DNA of 64,000 nucleotides from Robiginitomaculum sp. (GTDB taxonomy: Bacteria; Pseudomonadota; Alphaproteobacteria; Caulobacterales; Maricaulaceae): NCBI GenBank assembly GCA_021776635.1, contig JAJFFN010000035.1, positions 236,864 through 300,863 of the forward strand. The letters are read 5' to 3'. The notes below the pieces were generated by a model. It was not told the DNA's origin. It ran no database searches and saw only the letters and a list, made by a program, of their open reading frames with translations. The translations under genes and the position numbers were made by a program. Below are positions 34,131 to 43,319 of this stretch, one piece after another (within the stretch, counting starts at the first letter, position 1; each line of letters opens with the position of its first letter).

Positions 34131-35642
34131 ATGGCACTGTCACCACAAATAAAGCTAAAGCAAGGCCAGCAACTGGCAATGACGCCGCAATTACAGCAGG
34201 CGATCAAGCTGTTGACATTAACCAATATTGAACTGGCTGCATTTGTTGAAGAACAACTTGAGAGCAATCCATTGTTGGAGCGCGGGACGGGCACAGAAAA
34301 TAGGCGTGAGGACGGTGTTGACGTTGTCCCGCCAAGTGAAGTTGATTTGACGGAACTGGATTTAAATACACCCTCAAAAGCCGCCGCAGACGCACTGGAT
34401 GCATCAGAGGGACAGTTAAATGTTGATGCAACAATGGCTGACATGGCACCAAGCGCTGCATCTGTTGGCGGGGACATTGATTGGAGTAAGGCGGGCTCTG
34501 GGGGTACATTTAGCGGTAGTAATGATTACGACCCTGCTGCAAATACGGCGCAGGAAATTTCTCTATCTGAGCATCTATCGGCACAATTGGCCATGGCCGT
34601 GTCTGATGAACGTGCGCGTATGATCGGTGCTTATCTCATCGACCAGGTAGACGAAAACGGATATTTACGTGCGGATTTGAAGGATTTGGCCGAACGTTTG
34701 GGTGTAAGCCTAACGCGCGTCCAATCTGTGCTGACAACATTACAAACCTTTGAGCCCACCGGCGTTATGGCGCGGGATTTACGCGAGTGTATGGCCTTAC
34801 AGCTAAAAGAACGCGGTGAATTTGATGCTCCGATGGGTTTGATGCTGGATAATCTGGATATGTTGGCGAACCATGATTTATCAGGTCTCGCCAAAGTATG
34901 TGGTGTCAGCACTGATGAACTTAGTGATTACACCGCGCGCCTGCGGGCATTATCACCAAAGCCAGGACTAGCGTATGGTACGGATATGGCCAGTGTTGTT
35001 GAACCGGATGTGTTTGTGCAAGAGCGTCCGGACGGTAGCTGGGCCGTTGAACTGAATTCAGACACTTTGCCGCGCGTTTTGATGAATTCTCGATATTACG
35101 CAGAAGTTTTGGGCGGCAGTAAAGACGATAAAGTCAAATCTTATATGTCAGAATGTGCGCAAAATGCGAGTTGGCTCGTTAAAAGCCTGGACCAAAGAGC
35201 CCGCACTATTTTAAAGGTTTCCAGCGAAATTGTTAAAATGCAAGATGGATTTTTTGCCTATGGTATTGATCGTTTACGCCCCTTGAATTTAAGAACGATT
35301 GCCGATGCCATAGACATGCACGAAAGCACTGTAAGTCGGGTAACTTCAAATAAATATATAGCCACGACGCGCGGTACATTTGAACTTAAATATTTTTTCA
35401 CGGCGGCTATTGCTTCTAACGACGGCGGAGAAGCCTATTCTTCGCAGGCCGTTCGCCATAAAATAAAGATACTGATCGATGAAGAACGGGATGCCAAGTC
35501 CGTATTGTCCGATGATAAATTGGTTAAGCTTTTGCAAAATCAAGGTGTCGATATAGCAAGACGCACAGTGGCTAAATATCGTGAGAGTTTAAACATTCCT
35601 TCGTCTGTTCAAAGACGGCGCATAATGAAAAATAAACAATAA
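34131..35642 (+). CDS. rpoN: RNA polymerase sigma-54 factor
   Basis: 503 residues from ATG 34131 (MALSPQIKLKQGQQLAMTPQ), which follows AAGGGG. Region I (LQQAIKLLTLTNIELAAFVEEQLESNPLLE) binds the enhancer ATPases. The acidic/Ala-rich linker spans about 60-150. The core-binding domain and the HTH (LRTIADAIDMHESTVSRVTSNKYIATTRGTFELKYFF) follow. The C-terminal RpoN box is an exact ARRTVAKYRE. It heads the conserved rpoN-hpf-ptsN arrangement. A weak AT-only hairpin surrounds its stop. Confidence 0.97.
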   Translation: MALSPQIKLKQGQQLAMTPQLQQAIKLLTLTNIELAAFVEEQLESNPLLERGTGTENRREDGVDVVPPSEVDLTELDLNTPSKAAADALDASEGQLNVDATMADMAPSAASVGGDIDWSKAGSGGTFSGSNDYDPAANTAQEISLSEHLSAQLAMAVSDERARMIGAYLIDQVDENGYLRADLKDLAERLGVSLTRVQSVLTTLQTFEPTGVMARDLRECMALQLKERGEFDAPMGLMLDNLDMLANHDLSGLAKVCGVSTDELSDYTARLRALSPKPGLAYGTDMASVVEPDVFVQERPDGSWAVELNSDTLPRVLMNSRYYAEVLGGSKDDKVKSYMSECAQNASWLVKSLDQRARTILKVSSEIVKMQDGFFAYGIDRLRPLNLRTIADAIDMHESTVSRVTSNKYIATTRGTFELKYFFTAAIASNDGGEAYSSQAVRHKIKILIDEERDAKSVLSDDKLVKLLQNQGVDIARRTVAKYRESLNIPSSVQRRRIMKNKQ

Positions 35643-35714
35643 TCATTATTTTTCACCTGACCTTGGTGGCAAACAATGTTATAGTGAATTACACTCAAAC
35701 AGGAGAACCCCCCT

Positions 35715-36281
35715 ATGCAAATCCATATTGTTTCCAAAGGCATCGATGTTTCAACAGCGCTTTCAGAAAGAATTAATGACCGACTTGAGGAAATGATGGA
35801 CAAATATATCCACCGCGATGGGGAAGCGCATATTTCCATATCCAAAGAAGGGTCTGGGTTTAACACGTCAATATCTGTGCATTTGCCATCAGGCGCGACA
35901 ATGGCAGCTCACGGCAATGCGAAGGACGCGTACGGGGCCTCAGACGAGGCATTAGAGCATTTAGAGAAACGTCTGCGCCGCTATAAACGTCGCCTTAGCG
36001 ACCACCGCGCAGAAGACAAGGCGGAGGCTTTGGCAGTATATGTTCTGCAAAACCCGGTCGGGGCAGACGACGACGGAACAGATGACCACCCCCCGGCAGA
36101 ACCAATGGTCATATCTGAGCAAAAATCCGAAATTCGCACCATGACGGTCAGTATGGCATCTCTCGAATTGGGCCTAACGGATTCTTCCGCCGTTATGTTT
36201 CGCAATGCAGCCCACGGCGGTTTAAATGTCGTGTTCAAGCGCGCAGACGGCAATGTAGGGTGGATTGACCCGCAACGATAG
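35715..36281 (+). CDS. hpf: Ribosome hibernation promoting factor, long form
   Basis: 188 residues. The N-terminal S30AE domain (IHIVSKGIDVSTALSERINDRLEEM) is followed by a variable linker (about 100-130) and the C-terminal dimerisation domain (RTMTVSMASLELGLTDSSAVMFRN, ending RADGNVGWIDPQR). The long form dimerises 70S ribosomes into 100S particles. It is placed directly after rpoN, as in many proteobacteria, with an AGGAGA Shine-Dalgarno. Confidence 0.95.
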   Translation: MQIHIVSKGIDVSTALSERINDRLEEMMDKYIHRDGEAHISISKEGSGFNTSISVHLPSGATMAAHGNAKDAYGASDEALEHLEKRLRRYKRRLSDHRAEDKAEALAVYVLQNPVGADDDGTDDHPPAEPMVISEQKSEIRTMTVSMASLELGLTDSSAVMFRNAAHGGLNVVFKRADGNVGWIDPQR

Positions 36282-36387
36282 TTAGGCTATGAGCCGCCCG
36301 AAAATCTAATTTTGTATGACCAGACCCAATTTGTAGTGCCAATGTGTACGCAAAAAGGTTTAGAAAAGTTATAGGAAGCCTAAACCC

Positions 36388-36867
36388 ATGAATGTTGAAA
36401 AATTATTTGCGCAAAAATGTGTAGCGCAAAATTTGCATGCTGCTAGTAAAAAACAGCTTTTCCAAGAAATGGCAGAGCTCGCGTCGAAATGTGAAGATGT
36501 ATCTGGAGAGACAGTAAATGTCCGCGATATCGTAGCTGCCGTCGCAGAACGCGAACGGCTTGGTAGCACGGGCGTTGGTTATGGGGTTGCTATTCCTCAT
36601 GCACGACTTGAAGGTATTGGCAAGGTTCGGGCAATATTTGCGCGGCTTGAAACCCCGTTGGAATACGATTCTATTGATGACCGTCCTGTGGATTTGGTGG
36701 TGCTGTTGCTGGCACCTGCAAATGCCAGTAGTTTGCATCTAAAGGCTTTGGCTCAGGTTTCACGCCTTTTACGCCGTGAAGATTTACGAGATCGGTTGCG
36801 CAGCGCACCAAATAGTGAAGCCTTGCATTTGTTGTTAACCGAGGACCGAACAATTAATGCTGCTTAA
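36388..36867 (+). CDS. ptsN: PTS IIA-like nitrogen-regulatory protein
   Basis: 159 residues, EIIA-Ntr. The phosphorylatable His is in GVGYGVAIPHARLEGI (about residue 71). It also has VRDIVAAVAERERLGSTG and VDLVVLLLAPANASSLHLKALAQVSRLLR. It receives phosphate from NPr/EI-Ntr and modulates potassium and stress responses. It follows hpf in the classical cluster; NPr and EI-Ntr are not in this window. Confidence 0.95.
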   Translation: MNVEKLFAQKCVAQNLHAASKKQLFQEMAELASKCEDVSGETVNVRDIVAAVAERERLGSTGVGYGVAIPHARLEGIGKVRAIFARLETPLEYDSIDDRPVDLVVLLLAPANASSLHLKALAQVSRLLRREDLRDRLRSAPNSEALHLLLTEDRTINAA

Positions 36868-36894
36868 TCTACAAGTGAGATTAGGTCACAAAGT

Positions 36895-38412
36895 ATGACC
36901 TTTTCATCTCAAACCAGTTTGCCAAACTATAAGCGAATTGGTGTTATTGATATCGGTTCTAATTCTGTCCGTTTTGTTGTTTATTCAATTTCAGGCGCCG
37001 CATTTGCACCTATATATGATGAAAAAGTGCTTGCTGGTTTGGGGCGCGATTTACGCAAAACAGGGAAATTAAACCCAAATGGACGCATTCAGGCTCAAAA
37101 TGCGTTAAAACGGTTTGCCGCTTTGGCCAAGGCGCAAAACCTTGATGACATACTCATCGCTGCAACGGCGGCTATGCGCGATGCGCATGATGCGCCAGAA
37201 TTTATCATTCAGGTTAAAATGCAAACCGGATTGGACATCACACCATTAAGCGGGGAGAAAGAAGCGCTCATGTCAGCACTTGGCGTTATTGCAGGCGAAC
37301 CACGTGCACAAGGCTTGGCGGCCGATTTAGGCGGTGCCAGTTTGGAATTGGTTGAAATAAATGCGGGTGCAACGACGGGCGGCGTGTCTTATCCTTTGGG
37401 GCCATTTTCTATGTTTGATGGCATTTTTGACCCCGCGGATTTGAAACCACGCATTGCGCGTATTTTAGGGGATAATTTTGCACACCAATTTTCATCCATT
37501 GAAACATTGTATCTAATTGGTGGTGCGTGGCGAAAATTGGCTATCATTGATCAAAAGCGGAATAATTACCCTTTGCGGGTGGCACATAATTACAGCTTAG
37601 GTGTAAAACATGCGCAAGAATTAGCGGATTGGGCGTGTTCACATGCAGGCAGTGCAGAGCTTTTATGCTGGCCAAATATATCCAAGCGTCGTGCCGACAC
37701 ATTACCCTATAGCGGCCTTTTGCTCAGCATTCTCTTGAACGAACTCAACCCAAAACATGTTGTAATTGCGCCCGGCGGTTTGCGCGACGGGCTTGTGTAT
37801 CAGAAATTTTCTGCGGATGTAAAAAAACGCGACGCCTTGTTTGATGCTTGCGCAAGTATAGCAAGCCAAAGCACGGACGGAACAAAAATGGGTGCCGCAA
37901 TTTATGAATTTTTATCAGGTATTCATCCATCCATGCCGCGTAGTTTTTGTCTGAATACAGAAAACCGTATCCGTAAAGCAGCAAGCCTTCTTATAGGTAC
38001 GGGCGCGGGATTACACCCAGATCACAGGGCGAAAATTGTCTATGAAATCGCCTTGTATGGGCCACTGCCAGGTCTGACACATAAAGAGAGAGCCTACTTG
38101 GCATTGACATTATTTAGAGCATATCGCAGCCGTAAAACGCCACCTGATAGTGCGGTCATTTGGCATTTGTTGAGCGAAACCGAACAATTATCCGCTCAAA
38201 TTTACGGCGAGGCTATGCGGGCAGCTGTGGTTTTGAGCGGGAGAAGCCCTGCGGTTTTGGGTAAAATTTCTCTTGCTATCAACGAAGGCGCACTTGTTTT
38301 ATCTGTTCGTCAAGATATGGCGGCGCTGATTGTAACACGTAGCCGCACGCATTTCGACGACCTAGCCAATTTGATCAAAACGCCATTGCAAATAAAAATA
38401 AGAAACGATTAG
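36895..38412 (+). CDS. Exopolyphosphatase / guanosine pentaphosphatase (Ppx/GppA family)
   Basis: 505 residues of the ASKHA fold. The phosphate-1 motif IGVIDIGSNSVRFVVYSI (about 15-32), the second motif GLAADLGGASLELVEI (about 141-156) and the Ppx segment SGEKEALMSALGVIAGEP are clear. The C-terminal half has an HD-like all-alpha domain (IGTGAGLHPDHRAKIVYEIALYG). It degrades polyphosphate or pppGpp; which one is not decided by motifs. It starts 27 bp after ptsN, with a possible functional link to phosphate and stringent signalling. Confidence 0.92.
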   Translation: MTFSSQTSLPNYKRIGVIDIGSNSVRFVVYSISGAAFAPIYDEKVLAGLGRDLRKTGKLNPNGRIQAQNALKRFAALAKAQNLDDILIAATAAMRDAHDAPEFIIQVKMQTGLDITPLSGEKEALMSALGVIAGEPRAQGLAADLGGASLELVEINAGATTGGVSYPLGPFSMFDGIFDPADLKPRIARILGDNFAHQFSSIETLYLIGGAWRKLAIIDQKRNNYPLRVAHNYSLGVKHAQELADWACSHAGSAELLCWPNISKRRADTLPYSGLLLSILLNELNPKHVVIAPGGLRDGLVYQKFSADVKKRDALFDACASIASQSTDGTKMGAAIYEFLSGIHPSMPRSFCLNTENRIRKAASLLIGTGAGLHPDHRAKIVYEIALYGPLPGLTHKERAYLALTLFRAYRSRKTPPDSAVIWHLLSETEQLSAQIYGEAMRAAVVLSGRSPAVLGKISLAINEGALVLSVRQDMAALIVTRSRTHFDDLANLIKTPLQIKIRND

Positions 38413-38462
38413 TCCAAATACACGAGTGTCAAACTATTAAATACGTCATGAACCTAGATGTT

Positions 38463-40397
38463 TTATTGACAGGCGAGGCACTCGTCATAATCGGTAGGCG
38501 CGGCGGCTTGCATGGCTGCCTCCATATCATTGGCGGGCTTATTATCGTCTATAGTGCCGGCAAAGGCGGCGCGCTGAACTGATTTAGAGCGGCAATAATA
38601 AAGTGACTTGATACCTTTTTCCCACGCGTTCCAATGCAACATATGCAAATCCCATTTATCGACATCTCCAGGGATAAAAATGTTGAGGCTTTGCGCCTGA
38701 CAGATGAGCGGCGCTCGATCGGCTGCCAGTTCAATGACCCAGCGTTGGTCGAGCTCGAACGCCGTTCTAAACACGGCTTTTTCGTCTTCGGATAATTCAT
38801 TAATATGGGCAACGGACCCTTCGTGTTCCAGTATAGACGTCCAAATTTCTGGTGTATTGATACCTTTTTTCTCAAATAAATCCTCTAGGAATTTATTGCG
38901 AACAGTGAATGAGCCTGACAAGGTTTTATGTGTGTAGATGTTAGCCGGAATTGGTTCAATTCCAGCAGAGGTGCCACCACAAATAATAGAGATGGATGCG
39001 GTTGGTGCGACGGCTAGTTTATGAGAGAACCGTGCCATCATGCCAGCATCTGCTGCGTCTGGGCAAGCACCCCGTTCGTGGGCTAGTTTGACACTCGCAG
39101 CATCGGCTTGACTGCGGATATATTTGAACAAGCGGTTGTTTAACGCCTTTGCCATACCGCTTTCAAACGGAACGCCTTTGGATTGTAACAAAGAATGAAA
39201 ACCCATTAAACCAAGGCCGACGGAGCGTTCGCGCATTGCAGAATAAACCGCGTCTGACATTTTGGCGGGGGCATTTTCAATATAATCCTGCAGTACATTA
39301 TCAAGGAAGCGCATAATGTCTTCAACAAAATTTTCGTTGTCTTTCCATTCGTCAAATTTTTCGGCGTTGAGCGAGGACAGGCAGCAAACGGCTGTGCGTT
39401 GGCGCCCGGCCTTATCTTTACCAGTGGCCAACATAATTTCGGCACATAAATTGGATTGTTGCACCCGAAGGCCTTGCTCTTTTTGGTGCTTTGCCAAAGC
39501 TTCGTTAACCGTATCGGAAAACACCATATACGGCTCGCCCGTTTGCAGGCGCATTTCCAATATTTTTTGCCAGAGTTTACGGGCATCGATTTTTTTAATA
39601 ATGTCCCCAGTTTTAGGAGATCTAAGACCAAATTCCTCGCCGTCGCGCACGGCTTCCATAAATTCATCCGTAATATTAAGACCGTGGTGTAAATTTAAAC
39701 TTTTTCTGTTAAAATCACCACTCGGCTTACGAATTTCGAGAAACTCTTCAATTTCAGGGTGGTGTATATCAAGATATACTGCGGCGGAACCTCTGCGCAG
39801 CGAACCTTGAGAAATTGCCAAGGTCAGGCTGTCCATAACACGAATAAACGGAATAATGCCCGAAGTCTTACCGGCACGACCAATTTTCTCACCTATAGAG
39901 CGAACATTCCCCCAATAGGTACCTATGCCGCCGCCGTTAGAGGCAAGCCAGACATTTTCGTTCCAGACATCGACAATACTATCGAGGCTATCATCAACTG
40001 CGTTTAAGAAACAAGAAATCGGCAAGCCGCGTTTAGCCCCGCCATTGGAAAGTATCGGCGTTGCTGGCATGAACCAGAGCTTGGACATATAATCATATAA
40101 GCGTTGCGCGTGTGCAGGGTCGTCTTTGTCGGCGTAATGCTCAGCCACGCGGACAAACATGTCTTGATAGCTTTCCTCGGGCAATAAATAACGGTCAACC
40201 AATGTGGTTTTACCAAAATCAGTAAGAAGTTCGTCGCGGGCGTTGTCAATTTTGACGCGGGTGACGACTTTCAAATTTGAAGGTTTTTTGGCGTCTGTTT
40301 GGGTGTTTTCAAAAGTGGTTGTAACAGGCGTGTCTATATAGAGATCATCATTGCTATTATTAGCGGTTGCTGTACCCGTGTTTATGTCTTTTGACAT
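38463..40397 (-). CDS. nrdA: Ribonucleoside-diphosphate reductase large subunit, class I, without ATP-cone
   Basis: 644 residues; reduces NDPs to dNDPs. Catalytic cysteines are visible in GLPISCFLNAVDDS, QQSNLCAEIMLATG (radical Cys) and TAVCCLSSLNAEKF, plus the C-terminal redox pair in YDECLACQ. The N-terminus is a low-complexity segment followed directly by LLTDFGKTTLVDRYLLPEES. No ATP-cone is seen, so dATP inhibition through that module would be absent. No nrdB is adjacent. An NrdR-like box lies about 155 bp upstream. Confidence 0.95.
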   Translation of the reverse strand: MSKDINTGTATANNSNDDLYIDTPVTTTFENTQTDAKKPSNLKVVTRVKIDNARDELLTDFGKTTLVDRYLLPEESYQDMFVRVAEHYADKDDPAHAQRLYDYMSKLWFMPATPILSNGGAKRGLPISCFLNAVDDSLDSIVDVWNENVWLASNGGGIGTYWGNVRSIGEKIGRAGKTSGIIPFIRVMDSLTLAISQGSLRRGSAAVYLDIHHPEIEEFLEIRKPSGDFNRKSLNLHHGLNITDEFMEAVRDGEEFGLRSPKTGDIIKKIDARKLWQKILEMRLQTGEPYMVFSDTVNEALAKHQKEQGLRVQQSNLCAEIMLATGKDKAGRQRTAVCCLSSLNAEKFDEWKDNENFVEDIMRFLDNVLQDYIENAPAKMSDAVYSAMRERSVGLGLMGFHSLLQSKGVPFESGMAKALNNRLFKYIRSQADAASVKLAHERGACPDAADAGMMARFSHKLAVAPTASISIICGGTSAGIEPIPANIYTHKTLSGSFTVRNKFLEDLFEKKGINTPEIWTSILEHEGSVAHINELSEDEKAVFRTAFELDQRWVIELAADRAPLICQAQSLNIFIPGDVDKWDLHMLHWNAWEKGIKSLYYCRSKSVQRAAFAGTIDDNKPANDMEAAMQAAAPTDYDECLACQ

Positions 40398-40550
40398 ATA
40401 TTCCCCCTCTAGCGGCTCAACTGCCTAACCCGACCCTAGTGTCGGTAATTTCTTTGGTATTCTCAATATTTTTTCAGCGACGAATGCCGTTCAAGTACAA
40501 GCTTGTACCTGCAATCTGCTCAATAATAATCGGAACCCCTTACGGTCTTC

Positions 40551-40566
40551 TTACTACATATAGTGT
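40551..40566. promoter_or_regulatory. NrdR-like box upstream of nrdA
   Basis: TTACTACATATAGTGT, read on the minus strand as ACACTATATGTAGTAA, matches the NrdR consensus acaCwAtATaTwGtgt at 13 of 16 positions. NrdR represses RNR genes at paired boxes; only this one copy is convincing here. Confidence 0.6.
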
Positions 40567-40618
40567 TCATTTCCGCCATTCCGTCAATACCTAGTATGCT
40601 ACTTTGGCAAAATTATTG

Positions 40619-40634
40619 TTAATAAGCCCTTAAT
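40619..40634 (+). promoter_or_regulatory. CtrA-like site between nrdA and the VWA gene
   Basis: TTAATAAGCCCTTAAT keeps the TTAA-N7-TTAA spacing of the CtrA box but ends in T rather than C. A further half-site GGTTAAC lies at 40641-40647. It is about 220 bp upstream of nrdA. AT-richness makes a chance match possible. Confidence 0.35.
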
Positions 40635-40909
40635 AAGAGTGGTTAACACAGGGTGGATTTTAAAAAATTCTATTATTCCATAGGTTTGCATAAAAAAATA
40701 AAGTTGGTACTGTTTTAATTATGTTTTGAAAATTTCGGCGAATTTGCGCTCTGTAATGATTCCAATTTTCAAGTACATAGAACATAAGGTGATTTACGCT
40801 GATATTAGCAAGAATTATCCCCACATTTTTGAGATTTACAATCTTAAGAAGTTTCGAATCGGAAAGCAATCACTGGTAATTTAAGGGCAGTTTTTACTAA
40901 TAATTTAAT

Positions 40910-40937
40910 CTAGGACAATGACCCTAGGACAATGAGG
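40910..40937. repeat. Tandem 14-bp repeat
   Basis: CTAGGACAATGACC at 40910-40923 is followed by CTAGGACAATGAGG at 40924-40937, differing only in the last two bases. Intergenic. Confidence 0.8.
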
Positions 40938-41005
40938 GCTAGGTATTGGTTATGTTCAAAACATAATTTTCATGCTATAGTATTTTCGAAACGAAAGGGC
41001 GCGTC

Positions 41006-43306
41006 ATGGCATTTGTGTATAATTACCGATTATTTGTATCAATGTGTGCAATTTTATTTGCGGGGTTCCTGTCTTACCCTTCTTACGCCGATGACCCAGA
41101 TGCAAATGACACCGCCGTAAAGCAAGATGCTATACTCATACTTGATGCATCTGGCTCGATGTGGGGACAAATAGAGGGCACCGCAAAAATAGAAATTGCC
41201 AAAACGGTTTTGGGCGAACTGTTGGATGATTTACCAGCCAAAAACCGTCTGGGCTTAATGGCCTATGGACACAACAAAAAAGGCGACTGTTCGGACATTG
41301 AAATGCTGTCTAAAGTCGGTGCGAGCAGAACGGATATTAAGGCAGCTATTAAAAACATAAATCCCAAAGGCAAGACACCAATTTCAGCGTCTGTAAAGTT
41401 GGCCGCAGACAAATTAAAATATACAGAAAACAAGGCCACGGTTGTTTTAATCAGTGACGGTATCGAGACGTGTAATCTTGACCCTTGTGCCTTGGGGAAA
41501 CAATTAGAACAAGACGGTATAGATTTTACAGCCCATGTGGTTGGCTTTGATATTGTCGATCAAAAAACCGAAGACCAATTGCAATGTCTTGCAAGCAGCA
41601 CAGGCGGTCGTTATTTAACTGCCGCCAGCGCAGGCGATCTCTCATTGGCTCTGGGGACAACAATACTTAAAAAGGCGGACACTGGCCCAGCAACTTTGAC
41701 CCTAGAGGCAACAGTGCTCGAAGGTGGCCCAACGATTACAACGGGTCTGAATTGGCAGGTCAGGCAATCTGGAGGTGGTGATATTGTCTATGAGGCCAAC
41801 AACAAAGGCACTGTAACCGAAAGTGTATTGTCAGGTGTTTATGATATTAGTGTCACCCGCAGTTCTGACGGTCTTAAGGGTGTGGCAAAGTTGGTGGAAA
41901 CTCTACCGGGTGCGCGCAAAACCGTCACAATAGCCCTCAGCCCAGAATTTCCAGCACGTGTTGTACCAGACAGTAATGCAGTAAACGCAGGCACTGAGTT
42001 TTCGGTCACTTGGGAAGGGCCGAACCGTAAATCTGATTTTATTACGATCACAGAACCGGATGCGTCCGCGCGGAGTTATACCAGTTATGCTTATACCGGC
42101 AATGGCAACCCTCTTAAACTGACGGCACCTACGAGCGCAGGAGATTATGAAGTCCGCTATGTATTGGCAAATCCTTATAAAGTGCTCGCACGTACACCGA
42201 TTAAAGTAACAGAATCAAATTCTTTTATTGAAGCCAAAGACACAGCACAGGCAGGGGAGCATATAGAGGTTGCCTGGAAAGGCCCAAATACCAAAAGTGA
42301 TTTTATCACGGTGACAAATCCAGACGCCAATGATCGCAAATATCTGGATTATGTTTACACACAAAATAATCCATCGCCGCAAAAGCTAATCATGCCGGTA
42401 GCCCCTGGTGACTATGAACTTCGTTATGTGTTTGTTGGCCCAGCGAAGAATACTGCTTCTAATTCCCATAAAGTTGTTGCCCGTAAAGCCATTACAATCA
42501 CAAAGGCCGTTGTGACTTTACAAGGGCCAAAGCAGGCAGAAACTGGCGAAATTTTACAAATAAACTGGACGGGGCCTGGGCGAGAACGGGATTTTATCAC
42601 AGTCACAACACCAGACGCAGCCGCGCGTAGTTATACAAATTATAGTTATGGTCATCAGGGCAGTCCAGCCGAAATCCGTATGCCTGTAAACCCCGGAGAT
42701 TATGAGCTTAGATATGTGCAGCAAGGTGTCAACGAACCTGATAAAGTTGCGGCGCGCCGTCCCATTAAAATTGTACAGTCTGTTGCAACCATATCCGGCC
42801 CTAAAACAGCAAATGTTGGCAGTGAAATCAGTGTAAAGTGGAGCGGGCCAACGCCGGCGTCAGGAGATTTTATTACAATCACTGCGCCAGATGCCTCCGA
42901 ACGCGCCTATCAGGATTACGCTTACACCAAGAACGGTTCACCTTCCAAGATTGAAGTGCCCGTTGCGCCTGGGACTTACGAACTTAGATTTGTGCAAAAC
43001 AACAATAAGGTCATTGCACGTCAGAGCATAAAAATTGAAGACATATCAATGAGCCTTGATGCCCCTAAGGTAGGTAAAACTGGCGAAACAATCTCCGTAA
43101 GTTTTACGGGGCCGACGGCAAAAGGTGATTGGGTAACGGTTGTCTTGCCAGATGCAGGTGCAAGAAAATACAATGATTATTTTTATCCGCGCAACGGTAG
43201 TCCAGGTGCATTAAAACTGCCAAAGCAAGCGGGTGAGTACGAAATACGATATGTGCTGGAGGGGGAGCGTGTTATCGCCCGCCAACCGATAACTATTAGC
43301 GAATAA
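41006..43306 (+). CDS. Exported von Willebrand factor A protein with five C-terminal repeats
   Basis: 766 residues. The signal peptide is within MCAILFAGFLSYPSYADDP. The VWA domain (about 40-220) has a complete MIDAS: ILILDASGSMWGQ, the Thr in GKTPISASVKLAAD, and VVLISDGIETCNLDP. A beta domain (about 225-315) follows. Five tandem units of about 90-100 residues then share GP-x-SDFITIT-PDA-x-R-Y-x-Y-Y, then PG-YELRYV, then a VIAR/VAARxPIKI end. They begin near residues 325, 415, 505, 600 and 685. The repeat unit is probably an Ig-like beta-sandwich that I do not recognise. Periplasmic or surface adhesion is plausible. Confidence 0.82.
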   Translation: MAFVYNYRLFVSMCAILFAGFLSYPSYADDPDANDTAVKQDAILILDASGSMWGQIEGTAKIEIAKTVLGELLDDLPAKNRLGLMAYGHNKKGDCSDIEMLSKVGASRTDIKAAIKNINPKGKTPISASVKLAADKLKYTENKATVVLISDGIETCNLDPCALGKQLEQDGIDFTAHVVGFDIVDQKTEDQLQCLASSTGGRYLTAASAGDLSLALGTTILKKADTGPATLTLEATVLEGGPTITTGLNWQVRQSGGGDIVYEANNKGTVTESVLSGVYDISVTRSSDGLKGVAKLVETLPGARKTVTIALSPEFPARVVPDSNAVNAGTEFSVTWEGPNRKSDFITITEPDASARSYTSYAYTGNGNPLKLTAPTSAGDYEVRYVLANPYKVLARTPIKVTESNSFIEAKDTAQAGEHIEVAWKGPNTKSDFITVTNPDANDRKYLDYVYTQNNPSPQKLIMPVAPGDYELRYVFVGPAKNTASNSHKVVARKAITITKAVVTLQGPKQAETGEILQINWTGPGRERDFITVTTPDAAARSYTNYSYGHQGSPAEIRMPVNPGDYELRYVQQGVNEPDKVAARRPIKIVQSVATISGPKTANVGSEISVKWSGPTPASGDFITITAPDASERAYQDYAYTKNGSPSKIEVPVAPGTYELRFVQNNNKVIARQSIKIEDISMSLDAPKVGKTGETISVSFTGPTAKGDWVTVVLPDAGARKYNDYFYPRNGSPGALKLPKQAGEYEIRYVLEGERVIARQPITISE

Positions 43307-43319
43307 ATGCAGGAATAAA

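Larger units (their letters stand above)
40398..41005. other. 608-bp divergent intergenic region (nrdA / VWA gene)
   Basis: The region holds control elements for both divergent genes: a GTACAAGCTTGTAC palindrome at 40495-40508, an NrdR-like box at 40551-40566, a CtrA-like site at 40619-40634 and a 14-bp tandem repeat at 40910-40937. The stretch 40650-40900 is AT-rich, with no convincing ORF; the 69-codon minus-strand reading at 40660-40869 lacks a Shine-Dalgarno and domain signature. Confidence 0.6.

Noticed and set aside
35627..35654. Hairpin at the rpoN stop as a terminator
   Set aside because: The 9-bp stem is almost entirely A/T and overlaps coding sequence; hpf follows closely and is usually co-transcribed.
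40660..40869. 69-codon minus-strand frame in the nrdA/VWA gap
   Set aside because: AT-rich region, no Shine-Dalgarno and no protein-like signature.
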